Shown one piece after another: positions 55,463 through 64,000 of a stretch of 64,000 nucleotides of DNA (positions within the stretch are counted from its first letter, which is position 1; each line of letters starts with the position of its first letter). The position numbers and the translations under genes were made by a program. The notes below the pieces were generated by a model that saw only the letters and a program-made list of their open reading frames with translations, ran no database searches and was not told the DNA's origin. Source of the DNA: Geomicrobium sp. JCM 19038 (GTDB taxonomy: Bacteria > Bacillota > Bacilli > Bacillales > Marinococcaceae); NCBI RefSeq assembly GCF_000698125.1, contig NZ_BAXA01000006.1, forward strand, positions 1 to 64,000, written 5' to 3'.

Positions 55463-57032
55463 TTAATTACCATTCGCTTTAAGGCGTTCACGATGCTCTT
55501 CAGCTAACTTGCGTCGTAATACTTTACCGACGTTTGTTTTCGGCAATTCTTTACGGAACTCAATCATTTTGGGAACTTTGTAGGCGGCAAGCCGTTCTTT
55601 ACACCAAGCTCTTAACCCTTCTACTGTGAGTGCTGTTCCTTTTGTCAAGACGACAGATGCTGCTAACGTTTCACCGCGGTAACGGTCAGGTATACCGTAC
55701 ACACTAACTTCGAGAATGGACTCATGCGTGTACAGAACATCTTCGACTTCATTTGGATAAATGTTATAGCCACTACCAATGACCATTTCTTTCTTTCGTC
55801 CGACAATGTAGTAATAACCATCTTCATCGACGGTTGCAATATCACCGGTTGCGAGCCATCCATCTTGCAATTGCATCGCGGTTGACTCTACGTCTCGAAA
55901 GTAGCCTTTCATCACTTGAGGACCTTTGATAAGGAGTTCCCCTGCTTCATTTATTCCAAGATCCTCACCATGATCGACATGAATAATGCGACACTCAGTA
56001 TCTGGTAGTGGAATGCCGATGCTACCGATTTTTCTTAGACCGATAAAAGGATTACGATGTGTCGTTGGAGACGACTCTGATAATCCATAGCCTTCTGAAA
56101 TAACACCACCATCACTTAATCTCTCCATTTGACGAATGATTTCTACTGGCATAGGCGCACTGCCACTCGTCATCACTTTAAAACTCTTTAAATGGACGGG
56201 ATGCTCTTTTGCATAGTCTAAAATACTAATATAGATCGTCGGAACCGCTGGAAAGTACGTCGCTCATACGTTTCAATTAAACGTAAGCCTTGTTCCACAT
56301 TCCATTTTCTCATCGTTACGATCGTTGCACCCGCGTACAAACCTTGATTCATCACGCTCGACATACCGAGTACGTGATAAAACGGCGATACACCTAAAAA
56401 CACTTCTTCGCCCCTTTCATACGTGCCATGTGCAAAGGCAAACGTCTGAACAACATTGGCCATTAAGTTGCGATGCGTTAACATCGCTCCCTTTGGAATG
56501 CCCGTTGTCCCACCAGTAAATTGAATGACAGCAACATCTTCACTTGCATTAACTGTCACTTCTGGTAAGCTGACACGTTCAAGATTTTCATTTGTACCTG
56601 TGCTTAGTTCTTCGTCAACGAATAAACACTGTAGCTTCAACGGTTCAACCTTCTCTTTATGAATCGACTCCCCAATCCATAAACAAGGCTCAGCAATCGA
56701 ATACATATGACTTAACTCTTCGCGCTGATAACCTGGGTTCACTTGTACGACAATGGCACCGAGTCGAAGAATTGCATAATAAGAAAGGACATATTCGACG
56801 CAATTTGGGAGCATGAGCATCACGCGATCGCCTTGTTTCACGCCTCTAGCTGCAAGGAGCGTCGACAAATGTAGCGTCTGTTTGTAGAGCGTATCATAGG
56901 AGAATTCTCTGCCGTCATCAATAACCGCAATGCATCCCGATACGTTACGGCACTCTCTTCTAAAAACTGAAACAAAGAACCTTCTGGTATTTGATCGATG
57001 ACGCTATTCTGTTTCGTTACGGATGGATTCAT
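55463..57032 (-). CDS. Acyl-CoA ligase (AMP-forming), two frame breaks
   Basis: An ANL-superfamily ligase read in three pieces. Breaks lie near 56932 (AVIDDGREFSYDTLYKQTLH follows) and 56263 (ATYFPAVPTIYISILDYAKE follows). The P-loop is IQFTGGTTGIPKGAMLTHRN, motif A5 is GYGLSESSP, and the C-terminal catalytic lysine is in PKTNVGKVLRRKL. Two added bases give 523 residues. It is the second gene after an acyl-CoA dehydrogenase (TAA-ATG contact), behind the sigma-54 promoter at 58239-58254. It probably activates the acid brought in by the TRAP transporter. Confidence 0.88.
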
Positions 57033-58196
57033 TTAGTTCGTAACCTTTGCTTGTTGTTTAAGTAACTGCTTTGCAATGATTACTCGTTGAATTTCATTCG
57101 TCCCTTCATAAATCTTCGTAATTCTTGCATCGCGATAGTAACGCTCTGCTGGGTACTCTGCCATGTAACCCATACCACCATGGATTTGAACTGCCTTATC
57201 AGCAACACGGTTATACACATCTGTTGCGAACAATTTCGCCATTGAGCATTCTTGAATCGCTTTTTCTCCTTGGTCAAGAAGCCAAGCACCACGATAAGTT
57301 AAAGAACGAGCAGCTTCTGTTTCCGTTTTCATATCAGCAAGCATAAATTGCACAGCTTGTTGGTCAGCAATCGGCTTTCCGAACTGCTTACGCTCAAGCG
57401 CATACTCTGTTGATAACTCGATCAGTTTGTCGCATGATCCGACGGAACGAGCGCCAAGGCCAACTCGACCTTCACCAAGAATTGTCAAAGCGCTAACATA
57501 CCCCATGCCTACTTCACCGATTACATTTTCAGCTGGAACTTCACAGTTTTCAAAGACAACTTGTGCTGTTTTTGAACCTCTCAGTCCCATTTTCTTATCC
57601 GGCTTACCGATTGTAATTCCTGGAAAGTCACGTTCTACAACAAAGGCTGTAATGCCACCTTTGGCGCCTTTTTCACGATCAGTCAATGCAAAGACAGTGA
57701 AAACATCAGCAAACGGGGCGTTCGTTATGAAATGCTTTGTCCCATTTAAAATCCAGTGATCGCCTCTTTTTTCAGCTGTCGTTGAGAGGTTCGTCGCATC
57801 AGAACCTGCCCCTGGCTCACTCAAAGCAAAACAAGCGATTTTATTGCCTGATGCTAGGTCTGGTAAGTACTTTTCCTTGAGGTGTTCGTTTGCAAGGCGC
57901 ACGATTCCCATACTTCCGATTCCAGTATGAGCTCCAATTAATGATACATAGGCGTTATGTGTTCTGCCTAGTTGCTCTAAGACCGTACATTTCCCGACAG
58001 TGTTTAAGCCGATTCCACCATACTCTTCAGGAATGCTTAAACCGAATAATCCTAGCTCTTTAGACTTTTCAAGAAGATGAGCGGGGATTTCTTCATTTTC
58101 TTCGATTTCATTCGCGTAAGGATCAACCTCTTTATCTACGAAATTACGAATCATCGTTTTCATTTGTAAGTTTTCTTCTGTTAATTTAAAGTCCAT
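57033..58196 (-). CDS. Acyl-CoA dehydrogenase
   Basis: A second acyl-CoA dehydrogenase of 387 residues. Signatures are CFALSEPGAGSDATNLS near residue 125 and IHGGMGYMAEYPAERYYRDA near 347; the catalytic glutamate is in IYEGTNEIQ. The ATG at 58196 follows GAGGAGGAA. It is the first gene of a sigma-54-driven operon with the ligase. It is clearly different from the dehydrogenase at 53835, so the two may handle successive or different acyl chains. Confidence 0.93.
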   Translation of the reverse strand: MDFKLTEENLQMKTMIRNFVDKEVDPYANEIEENEEIPAHLLEKSKELGLFGLSIPEEYGGIGLNTVGKCTVLEQLGRTHNAYVSLIGAHTGIGSMGIVRLANEHLKEKYLPDLASGNKIACFALSEPGAGSDATNLSTTAEKRGDHWILNGTKHFITNAPFADVFTVFALTDREKGAKGGITAFVVERDFPGITIGKPDKKMGLRGSKTAQVVFENCEVPAENVIGEVGMGYVSALTILGEGRVGLGARSVGSCDKLIELSTEYALERKQFGKPIADQQAVQFMLADMKTETEAARSLTYRGAWLLDQGEKAIQECSMAKLFATDVYNRVADKAVQIHGGMGYMAEYPAERYYRDARITKIYEGTNEIQRVIIAKQLLKQQAKVTN

Positions 58197-58238
58197 CAAA
58201 AATTCCTCCTCAAATAATCTGAATCTGATTAAATATAA

Positions 58239-58254
58239 TGCAAAAACGATGCCA
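58239..58254 (-). promoter_or_regulatory. Sigma-54 (-24/-12) promoter of the dehydrogenase-ligase operon
   Basis: Minus strand: TGGCATCGTTTTTGCA, with ten bases between GG and GC, 43 bases before the start codon. Confidence 0.85.
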
Positions 58255-58309
58255 CCCGAAGACAGCCATCGCTCTGCAAATAGAAAACGTCAGTCAAGTC
58301 AAAATTGAG

Positions 58310-60294
58310 TTAGTGGTTAAGTGATTGCTTACTCGCCTTAAGATCTGTCGAATTGCCTTTCTTCCATTGATAGACAAAGATTCCAATAACGAGTGCAATT
58401 CCAATCAAATCAGTATAAATCTCTTGGTATACGAGCAAGATCGCAGACACAAGAAGAATTAAGCGTTCGACGATGTTCACTCGTTTTAACACACAACCTT
58501 CAACAAAGGCAGCAAAGGCAACAAGTCCTAACGTTGCTGTGAAAATACCGAACACGATATCAAACGTACTTCCTTCTAACGAAAGTGCAGGATTATAGAC
58601 AAGCATATACGGTAGAATAAATCCTGCCATCCCAATTCGTAACGAGTAAACAGAAGTTTTAAGTGGATTACTACCCGCAATCCCTGCCGTAATAAAGGAG
58701 GTAATTGCTACTGGTGGCGTAATTCCAGAAAAGATCCCAAAGTAGAACACAAAGAAATGTGCAACGATTACTGGAACATCGAGTTGTACGAGTGCACCTG
58801 CTGCTACTGTTGCTAAAATGACGTATGCAGACACCGTTGGCATACCCATTCCAAGAATGATACAGGCAATCATAATCATAAGAAGCATAGGAAGAAGCTG
58901 ACCACCTGACAAGTCAATGGCGAATCTAGAGAAACTCATTCCTAGTCCGGTCATAATAACCGAGCCTGCAATTATCCCTGCACCTGCACAAGCCATCACA
59001 GTTGGAATTGCATTTTTTATTCCTGCCTCAAGTGCAGCTAAAACAGAGAGTAAATTCAATCGACTTTCTTTTCTGAATAGACTAAGTACAATCACTGAAC
59101 CTAATGCCCAAAGCCCTGCTCTCATCGGGCTCGTTCCTAACACCATTAACACGATGATTAGCACGAGTGGAATAATTAAATACCCTTTTGTTAGCAGTAT
59201 ATGTTTCAAATTCGGTAGTTGCTTTCTTGGTATACCTTCTAATCCTAGTCTTCTTGCTTGGAAATAGATTACAGCACCTACTACAGTGAAAAACAACAAC
59301 GCTGGTATTAATGCGTAAGCCGCAATCTCAATGTAAGGAATTCCTGTAAACTCTGCCATAACAAAGGCTGCTGCCCCCATAATTGGTGGCATAATTTGTC
59401 CACCTTGAGAAGATACAGCTTCTACACCAGCAGCAAATGTCCGATTATAGCCTACTTGCTTCATGAGCGGGATTGTAAATGGGCCTGTCATCGAAGCATT
59501 TGCTGCCCCGTTCCCAGTAATGGTCGCAAGCAATCCACTGGAAAGAACCGAAGCAAGTGCAGGGCCGCCACGAATACGACCTGTTAATGCAAAGGCAAAC
59601 TCAATGAAAAACTGTCCGACTCCAGTACGCATCATAAATGCTGCAAAGATTAAGAAAATGATAAGTACAGTAGAAGCGACATAAATTGGGTCACTAAAGA
59701 TCCCATTCGTTGTAATAAACAACGCATCCGTCATTCTTCCATAGCTAAACCCTTGATGACCGAGAATACCTGGGAAAAGCGGACCAATAAAAATATACGC
59801 CCAAAAGAAAAGTGCCAAAACCGCCATCGCATGACCAATCGTACGGCGAACACCTTCTATGATTAAGAAGATCATTAATGTTGCGACAATCTGATCAAAC
59901 GTTGATGATGCTCCTGACGTAGTGCAATGTCGGGATAAGCTAAAAACGCATGAATCAATAAGAAAATCGATAATACTAAAGGCAATACATCAAAAAGTAA
60001 GTGACCTTGTTTTTTTCCCTTTTTATACGGAAAACAAGCAAAACAGAGAATTAATCCGATTGAGGTGAAGATGGCGCGATGTTGCCATGCAGGGAATCCA
60101 CCATACGCTGCATAATAAAGAACGTATATCGCGAGTCCAATCGCAATCGCCGCAATAATGAACCGTCGAATTCTTCTCCAGCCTACTTCTCCATCAGGGT
60201 TATTAAACGCACGTTCGATGTCTGTATTATTCTTTTCTTCTGCAACTTTTAAATCTATTTTCCCATCTGGCGTTAGCTTTAGTTTATTCGTCAC
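58310..60294 (-). CDS. TRAP transporter fused permease (TAXI type), frame-broken
   Basis: The large fused DctQ-DctM membrane subunit of a TAXI-type TRAP transporter, about 17 helices. The upstream frame holds the N-terminal DctQ-like part. At 59913-59914 a G is missing (CAGGAGC for CAGGGAGC), after which ASSTFDQIVATLMIFLIIEG joins the DctM part. Conserved blocks such as TGNGAANASMTGPFTIPLMK and GMGMPTVSAYVILA are intact. Repaired length is 661. It imports an organic acid with sodium or protons. It overlaps the binding-protein gene by about ten bases. Confidence 0.9.
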
Positions 60295-61312
60295 GACTCA
60301 CTCCCCCTTCAAATGCACCAACCTCCTCATAATAACGAAGTGCACCAGGATGGAAATTTTCCTCTGGGTCATCAATCACACTCACTGCCATCTCAGGATC
60401 AAACCATGCACCACGACTCGGTTGTTCTTCTTGAACTCGTTCAACGTGTTCCCAGATTTGTTTCGTCATCTCATAAACGAGATCTTCGTTCATATCTTTA
60501 TTGACGACCATCATCGCCCAACTAGCAACTGTATTTACATCTTCCGTCTGGTTCGAATACGTTCCAGCTGGAATGCTTAAATCGGTTGAATACCCGTAAC
60601 CACCTTCTTCGAGCGCTTCAAGCGCTTCGTCAGGAATTTCTAACAATCTGAGCGGACGCATCGCATCAACTTCTGTTAACGCGGGCACTCCAGGCCCACC
60701 GCCCTGTACAGTAAGATCAATCAAACCGTCTCGAAGTTGATTCGCTGCATCTCCGTAACCACCATAACTAATGGCTACATCATGCTCTTCTTCTAGAACT
60801 TCATGATCGTAACCCATCGCTTCAAACACTCTACGAAACGTTGCTTCACTTGCATCACCAGGGTTGCCATTAATGGCGTCTGCCCCGTGCATGAGAACAT
60901 CATCGAGTGACTCATACGGACTATTCTCAAGTACTGCGAAATTCCACATCGTCGGGTAAAAAGCACCGAGTGCTCGTACATTTTCTTGAGGTTCCCCTTC
61001 AAAAGCCCCTCGACCATTTAGTGCATCGATGAAATCTGAAGCAAACGCAAATCCCGATTGCACGTCTCGTGCTGTGTTAACTTCACGAATGTTACCGATT
61101 GCCCCGCCTTCAACAACCGTCACTTGCAGTTCATCAATTTCATCAAGCCATATATCAGAGAATAACGTCGACAGAGGGTACCACCCAGATCCTGTCGGTC
61201 CTGAAATGTGTGCATGTTGATAATCGCTACGTTCACCGCCTAACTGGCAAGAACTTAACAATAAACTACATGTAAGTAATCCTACTCCAAGTTTTATCCT
61301 ACTCACCTTCAT
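60284..61312 (-). CDS. TRAP transporter solute receptor, TAXI family
   Basis: A 342-residue lipoprotein (lipobox LLLSSC after VGLLTCS) with the TAXI pattern ISGPTGSGWYPLSTLFSDIW and VVEGGAIGNIREVNTARDVQ. It hands a carboxylate-type ligand to the fused permease encoded next. The ATG at 61312 is only three bases from AAGGAGG; a GTG two codons later (61306) has better spacing and may be the true start. The protein is very acidic. Transcription is likely from the -24/-12 promoter 31 bases upstream, with a cre-like site behind it. Confidence 0.88.
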   Translation of the reverse strand: MKVSRIKLGVGLLTCSLLLSSCQLGGERSDYQHAHISGPTGSGWYPLSTLFSDIWLDEIDELQVTVVEGGAIGNIREVNTARDVQSGFAFASDFIDALNGRGAFEGEPQENVRALGAFYPTMWNFAVLENSPYESLDDVLMHGADAINGNPGDASEATFRRVFEAMGYDHEVLEEEHDVAISYGGYGDAANQLRDGLIDLTVQGGGPGVPALTEVDAMRPLRLLEIPDEALEALEEGGYGYSTDLSIPAGTYSNQTEDVNTVASWAMMVVNKDMNEDLVYEMTKQIWEHVERVQEEQPSRGAWFDPEMAVSVIDDPEENFHPGALRYYEEVGAFEGGVSRDE

Positions 61313-61342
61313 CCTCCTCCTTTCTATCTGCATTACAGTAGA

Positions 61343-61358
61343 TGCAAAATCCATACCA
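61343..61358 (-). promoter_or_regulatory. Sigma-54 (-24/-12) promoter of the TRAP operon
   Basis: Minus strand: TGGTATGGATTTTGCA. GG and GC are ten bases apart and the TTGCA element is perfect; one deviation from TGGCA in the -24 element. Confidence 0.75.
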
Positions 61359-61360
61359 AA

Positions 61361-61374
61361 TGAAAGCGCTTACT
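61361..61374. promoter_or_regulatory. cre-like site (CcpA)
   Basis: TGAAAGCGCTTACT matches the catabolite-responsive element TGWAANCGNTNWCA except at the final base. It abuts the upstream edge of the -24 element, a position where CcpA would interfere with activation. Confidence 0.6.
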
Positions 61375-61555
61375 ATAAAGGCGTTATTGTTGGATTTATA
61401 ACTCATTATTGAATCGATAATTCAAATGTGGGTTGCGATCCGCCTTTCATATCATTTGACAACCTTTTCACCCATTTCTCGATAAAATGTTGCATATCCT
61501 TTCTGCATTTACCTTTATGGGATGAGCATATGCTAAAAAAAATGAGGTGAACTCT

Positions 61556-62485
61556 ATGAAAGCTGATGGCGTTTTTGAAGGTGGAGGCATTCGTGGGATT
61601 GCGTTTGCAGGTGCCCTTCAAGCAATGGAAGAACATGATGTTGAATGGGTCCGGTTAGCAGGCACTTCAGTCGGCTCAATTATCGCTGCGCTCCTTGCTG
61701 CTGGATACTCAAGTCAAGAAATTCGTAAGCTATTACTCGACTTTGACTACCACCAACTTAAAGGACGCACATGGCTCAATCGCATTCCGATTATTGGAAA
61801 CGTAATTCATTTATTTGTTCATTTAGGATTCTATAACAACGATTACTTGGAGCGATGGATTCATGAACGTCTTTTATCTAAAGGTGTTCAAACCTTTGCA
61901 GACTTACCAGAAGAACGACTAAAAATCATTGCCTCAGATATTACAAACGGTCAAATGATTGTATTTCCTGATGACCTGGACCGTTATGGCATTGATATCG
62001 AGCAGTTCAACATTTCAAAAGCGGTTGCGATGAGTACGTCACTTCCATTCTTTTATCGTCCTGTCGTTTGGCGTACAAACAGCGCTAAAAAATCCTATAT
62101 TATTGATGGAGGGATTTTGAGTAATTTTCCAATTTGGTTATTTGACCGTGAAAATCCTGAATTTCCAACGTTCGGTTTCCATTTCGTCAAAGATGAAGTT
62201 CATGTACAAGCAACGATTGCAACTCCCATTCACCTTGCCAAAAGCATCTTCAAAACGATGATGCAAGCTCATGATATGAAGTACTTTACCGCATCCACTT
62301 CAGATCGTACGATTAAAATTCCAACCGGCGATATTACTGCTACTGACTTTGATCTATCAGAAGACATGCTTGCCTTCCTTTACCAATCGGGCTACGATTC
62401 CGCTAAGAAATTCCTGTCAAAATGGGATTTTGAAGCGCATAAACGAAAACGTATATTGGAAAAGACTCAAGACGGCTCAACGTGA
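61556..62485 (+). CDS. Patatin-like phospholipase
   Basis: A 309-residue serine hydrolase with the Ser-Asp dyad of patatins. The oxyanion glycine loop GVFEGGGIRGIAFAG is at residues 5-19, the nucleophile elbow LAGTSVGSII near 38, and the aspartate in IIDGGILSNFP near 180. It may hydrolyse membrane lipids or acyl esters. The ATG at 61556 follows TGAGGTGA. It converges on the CDF gene with a 19-base overlap. Confidence 0.88.
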   Translation: MKADGVFEGGGIRGIAFAGALQAMEEHDVEWVRLAGTSVGSIIAALLAAGYSSQEIRKLLLDFDYHQLKGRTWLNRIPIIGNVIHLFVHLGFYNNDYLERWIHERLLSKGVQTFADLPEERLKIIASDITNGQMIVFPDDLDRYGIDIEQFNISKAVAMSTSLPFFYRPVVWRTNSAKKSYIIDGGILSNFPIWLFDRENPEFPTFGFHFVKDEVHVQATIATPIHLAKSIFKTMMQAHDMKYFTASTSDRTIKIPTGDITATDFDLSEDMLAFLYQSGYDSAKKFLSKWDFEAHKRKRILEKTQDGST

Positions 62486-63336
62486 ACGAGGACACCTATC
62501 GCTTCATGTTCTTCAATCATTCGTTTTTCGACAGCTGTTGAAATGTTATGCGCATCGACAATATCAAGTCTACGATCAACTGCAATGACGACTTCCACTG
62601 CACTACTACTTCCATAATAACGCGCTTTCACTTCTTTGACTTGTTCAACTTCACTGATTGACAAGATCGTATTTCGAAAAGCTTGTAACTCCTGCTCCTG
62701 AAAACCATCGGTTAAGTGATACGTTGCTTTACGAAAAATGTCAAAGGCCGTCTTACAAATAATTCCACCGACAATGACCGCCAACACAACATCTAACCAT
62801 GGCAATCCAAACTGTGCACCTAAAATTCCTAACGTTGCTGCAGCACTAACGAGCGCATCAGATAGGTTGTCTTTTGCAACAGATTGGATTGCTTGGCTTT
62901 TGATTTGTTTTCCTAACTTGGCGTTGTAGCGATACACACCCATCATTACAATGAAACTCACGGTCCCGACCCAAGCTGCTGTTGAATCAGGCTTGACCAC
63001 TTCTCCTGAAAACAAGTTCATCATTGCTTCAAATAGTACGTGCAAACCGATCAGCATGATAATAAATGATGCGACAAGTGATGCGACTGTTTCTGCGCGA
63101 AAATGACCGTACGGATGATTGTGATCTGGTGGTCTTTGCGCAATACGTAATCCAATTAAAACTGCGATTGAAACGATAATATCCGTTGCATTGTTTAGAC
63201 CATCTGCTCGTAAAGCGGCTGAACTTGTGATGTAAGCAACCCAAATCTTTACAACAGCTAGTAAAATATAGGTGACTAAACTTAAATATGCCCCTCGCTC
63301 ACCGCGCTTCAAATCAGAATAACGCTTTTGTTCCAT
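62467..63336 (-). CDS. Cation diffusion facilitator family metal exporter
   Basis: A 289-residue membrane protein with six helices and a cytosolic C-terminal metal-sensing domain. The helix-2 motif ADGLNNATDIIVS and the helix-5 motif KDNLSDALVSAAA carry the aspartates of the transport site; the DxxxD form in helix 5 is typical of Mn/Fe-type members rather than Zn (HxxxD). The ATG follows GGTGGGGAG. Probably exports Mn or another divalent metal. Confidence 0.85.
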   Translation of the reverse strand: MEQKRYSDLKRGERGAYLSLVTYILLAVVKIWVAYITSSAALRADGLNNATDIIVSIAVLIGLRIAQRPPDHNHPYGHFRAETVASLVASFIIMLIGLHVLFEAMMNLFSGEVVKPDSTAAWVGTVSFIVMMGVYRYNAKLGKQIKSQAIQSVAKDNLSDALVSAAATLGILGAQFGLPWLDVVLAVIVGGIICKTAFDIFRKATYHLTDGFQEQELQAFRNTILSISEVEQVKEVKARYYGSSSAVEVVIAVDRRLDIVDAHNISTAVEKRMIEEHEAIGVLVHVEPS

Positions 63337-63550
63337 CGCTACTCCCCACCCTCACAATCTTGTAATCGAAGCTTAGCAAAGCCAAATCAAGTGGGTCTAC
63401 AGAAACCTTTTTCTCCAAAAGCAAACCTATGTTGCATCGTAAACAATGTTGGTCAGTAGAAACTCCTTATGTATCAAAGGGTTCTAGATTGCTCCTGAAC
63501 AAGTCCAATCAACTAAATGATCGAAAAACCGTATGAAAAATATTTTTACA

Positions 63551-63587
63551 CACAAAAGAAGGAGGGACATGTAGACTGTCTCTCCTT
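63551..63587 (-). terminator. Terminator after the ABC binding-protein gene
   Basis: Minus strand: AAGGAGAGACA...TGTCCCTCCTT, then CTTTTGTGTG. The 215 bases from 63337 to 63550 show no gene. Confidence 0.7.
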
Positions 63588-63597
63588 CCTTCTGCCT

Positions 63598-64000
63598 TTA
63601 GTTCAATAACCCATTAATTCGTTCTGCCGCTTCATCAAGAGCTTCTTGAGTAGTAACGTCTTCTTGAATGAGTGCAGAGGTAATTGCGTCTCTTAGAATG
63701 TTTTGTGCTTCTGAATAGTTAGCGTTTAATGGTCTTGGTCCAGCATATTCTAATTGGTCTACAGCAACTTTAAATTGTGGAACTTCCTCATACAAAGCTT
63801 GCATCTCATCACTTTCAATGGCAGATTGTCTCATTGGTAAATACCCTGTGTTTTGGCTAGCTGTGATCGTTTGCTCTGGCTCAGTCATCCATTTGATAAA
63901 TTCCCAAGCAGCTGCTTTTTCTTCTTCAGGATGACTCGAGATCATAACGAGATTCGCGCCACCTGTAGGCGTGCCAAATTGTTCGTTCTTCGGCATAAAT
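63598..64000 (-). CDS. Sugar/glycerol-phosphate-type ABC binding protein, C-terminal part (cut by window edge)
   Basis: The visible 134 codons are the C-terminal lobe of a family 1 extracellular solute-binding protein. GGANLVMISSHPEEEKAAAW, FIKWMTEPEQTITASQNTGY and LPMRQSAIES are typical of UgpB/maltose-type proteins. The gene runs off the right end of the window, so the signal peptide and N-terminal lobe are unseen. The substrate is likely a sugar or glycerol-3-phosphate derivative. Its permease genes are not downstream within the window. Confidence 0.85.
   Translation of the reverse strand, partial: FMPKNEQFGTPTGGANLVMISSHPEEEKAAAWEFIKWMTEPEQTITASQNTGYLPMRQSAIESDEMQALYEEVPQFKVAVDQLEYAGPRPLNANYSEAQNILRDAITSALIQEDVTTQEALDEAAERINGLLN

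Overview
The window looks like chromosomal DNA of a low-GC Gram-positive bacterium of the Bacillaceae, probably an alkaliphilic or salt-tolerant one. It has Bacillus-type Shine-Dalgarno sites with many GTG and TTG starts, a ribD-ribE-ribBA-ribH operon behind an FMN riboswitch, a YtrA-type GntR/ABC operon, PadR/HAAS/DUF4097 genes and an lmo0937-family peptide. Its exported proteins are strikingly rich in Asp and Glu. There are no rRNA, tRNA, IS, prophage or CRISPR elements. The gene order reads as ordinary chromosome with accessory patches.

Layout. 0-9 kb: class III aminotransferase, YjiH-like membrane protein, dicarboxylate/amino acid:cation symporter, NUDIX, DsbA-like thiol oxidoreductase, DinB, acyltransferase, TspO-like protein. 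9-24 kb: lipoprotein, VOC, small membrane proteins, HAD phosphatase, AlkA-like glycosylase, flavin oxidoreductase, glutamate dehydrogenase, FMN reductase, PadR-HAAS-DUF4097 operon, and a TetR regulator with an MFS transporter. 24-31 kb: an iron-type ABC importer diverging, across a Fur box, from two uncharacterised tandem paralogues; then a large secreted M14 peptidase. 31-44 kb: small membrane proteins, then an antibiotic-protection neighbourhood (MepB, nucleotidyltransferase, GNAT, an ABC-F gene with an attenuator-like leader, an APH-like kinase, an AviRa-like rRNA methyltransferase and a YtrABC-type operon with its operator). 44-52 kb: orphan OpuAC-type betaine binding protein, acyl-CoA synthetase, riboflavin operon, thiamine-binding protein, second lipoprotein. 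52-61 kb: a sigma-54 catabolic regulon, with a PAS-AAA+ enhancer-binding regulator, two acyl-CoA dehydrogenases, an acyl-CoA ligase and a TAXI-type TRAP transporter, served by three -24/-12 promoters. 61-64 kb: patatin-like phospholipase, CDF metal exporter and the C-terminal end of a sugar-type ABC binding protein cut by the window edge.

Data quality. I count 25 single-base frame breaks in 21 genes: 22 behave as one missing base and 3 as one extra base. Many lie at base runs, and they hit genes as basic as ribBA and ribE. In every case I checked, restoring one base per break gives a whole number of codons and a sensible family protein. I therefore annotate these as single (probably intact) genes carrying consensus errors, not as pseudogenes.

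Most interesting signals: (1) the ABC-F leader at 37.2-37.5 kb, with a small ORF, an intrinsic terminator, an 8-bp pairing that spans it and an SD hairpin; (2) the sigma-54 regulon for an unidentified carboxylic acid; (3) the Fur-box divergon with two paralogues of unknown function; (4) an AviRa-like methyltransferase beside an APH-like kinase.
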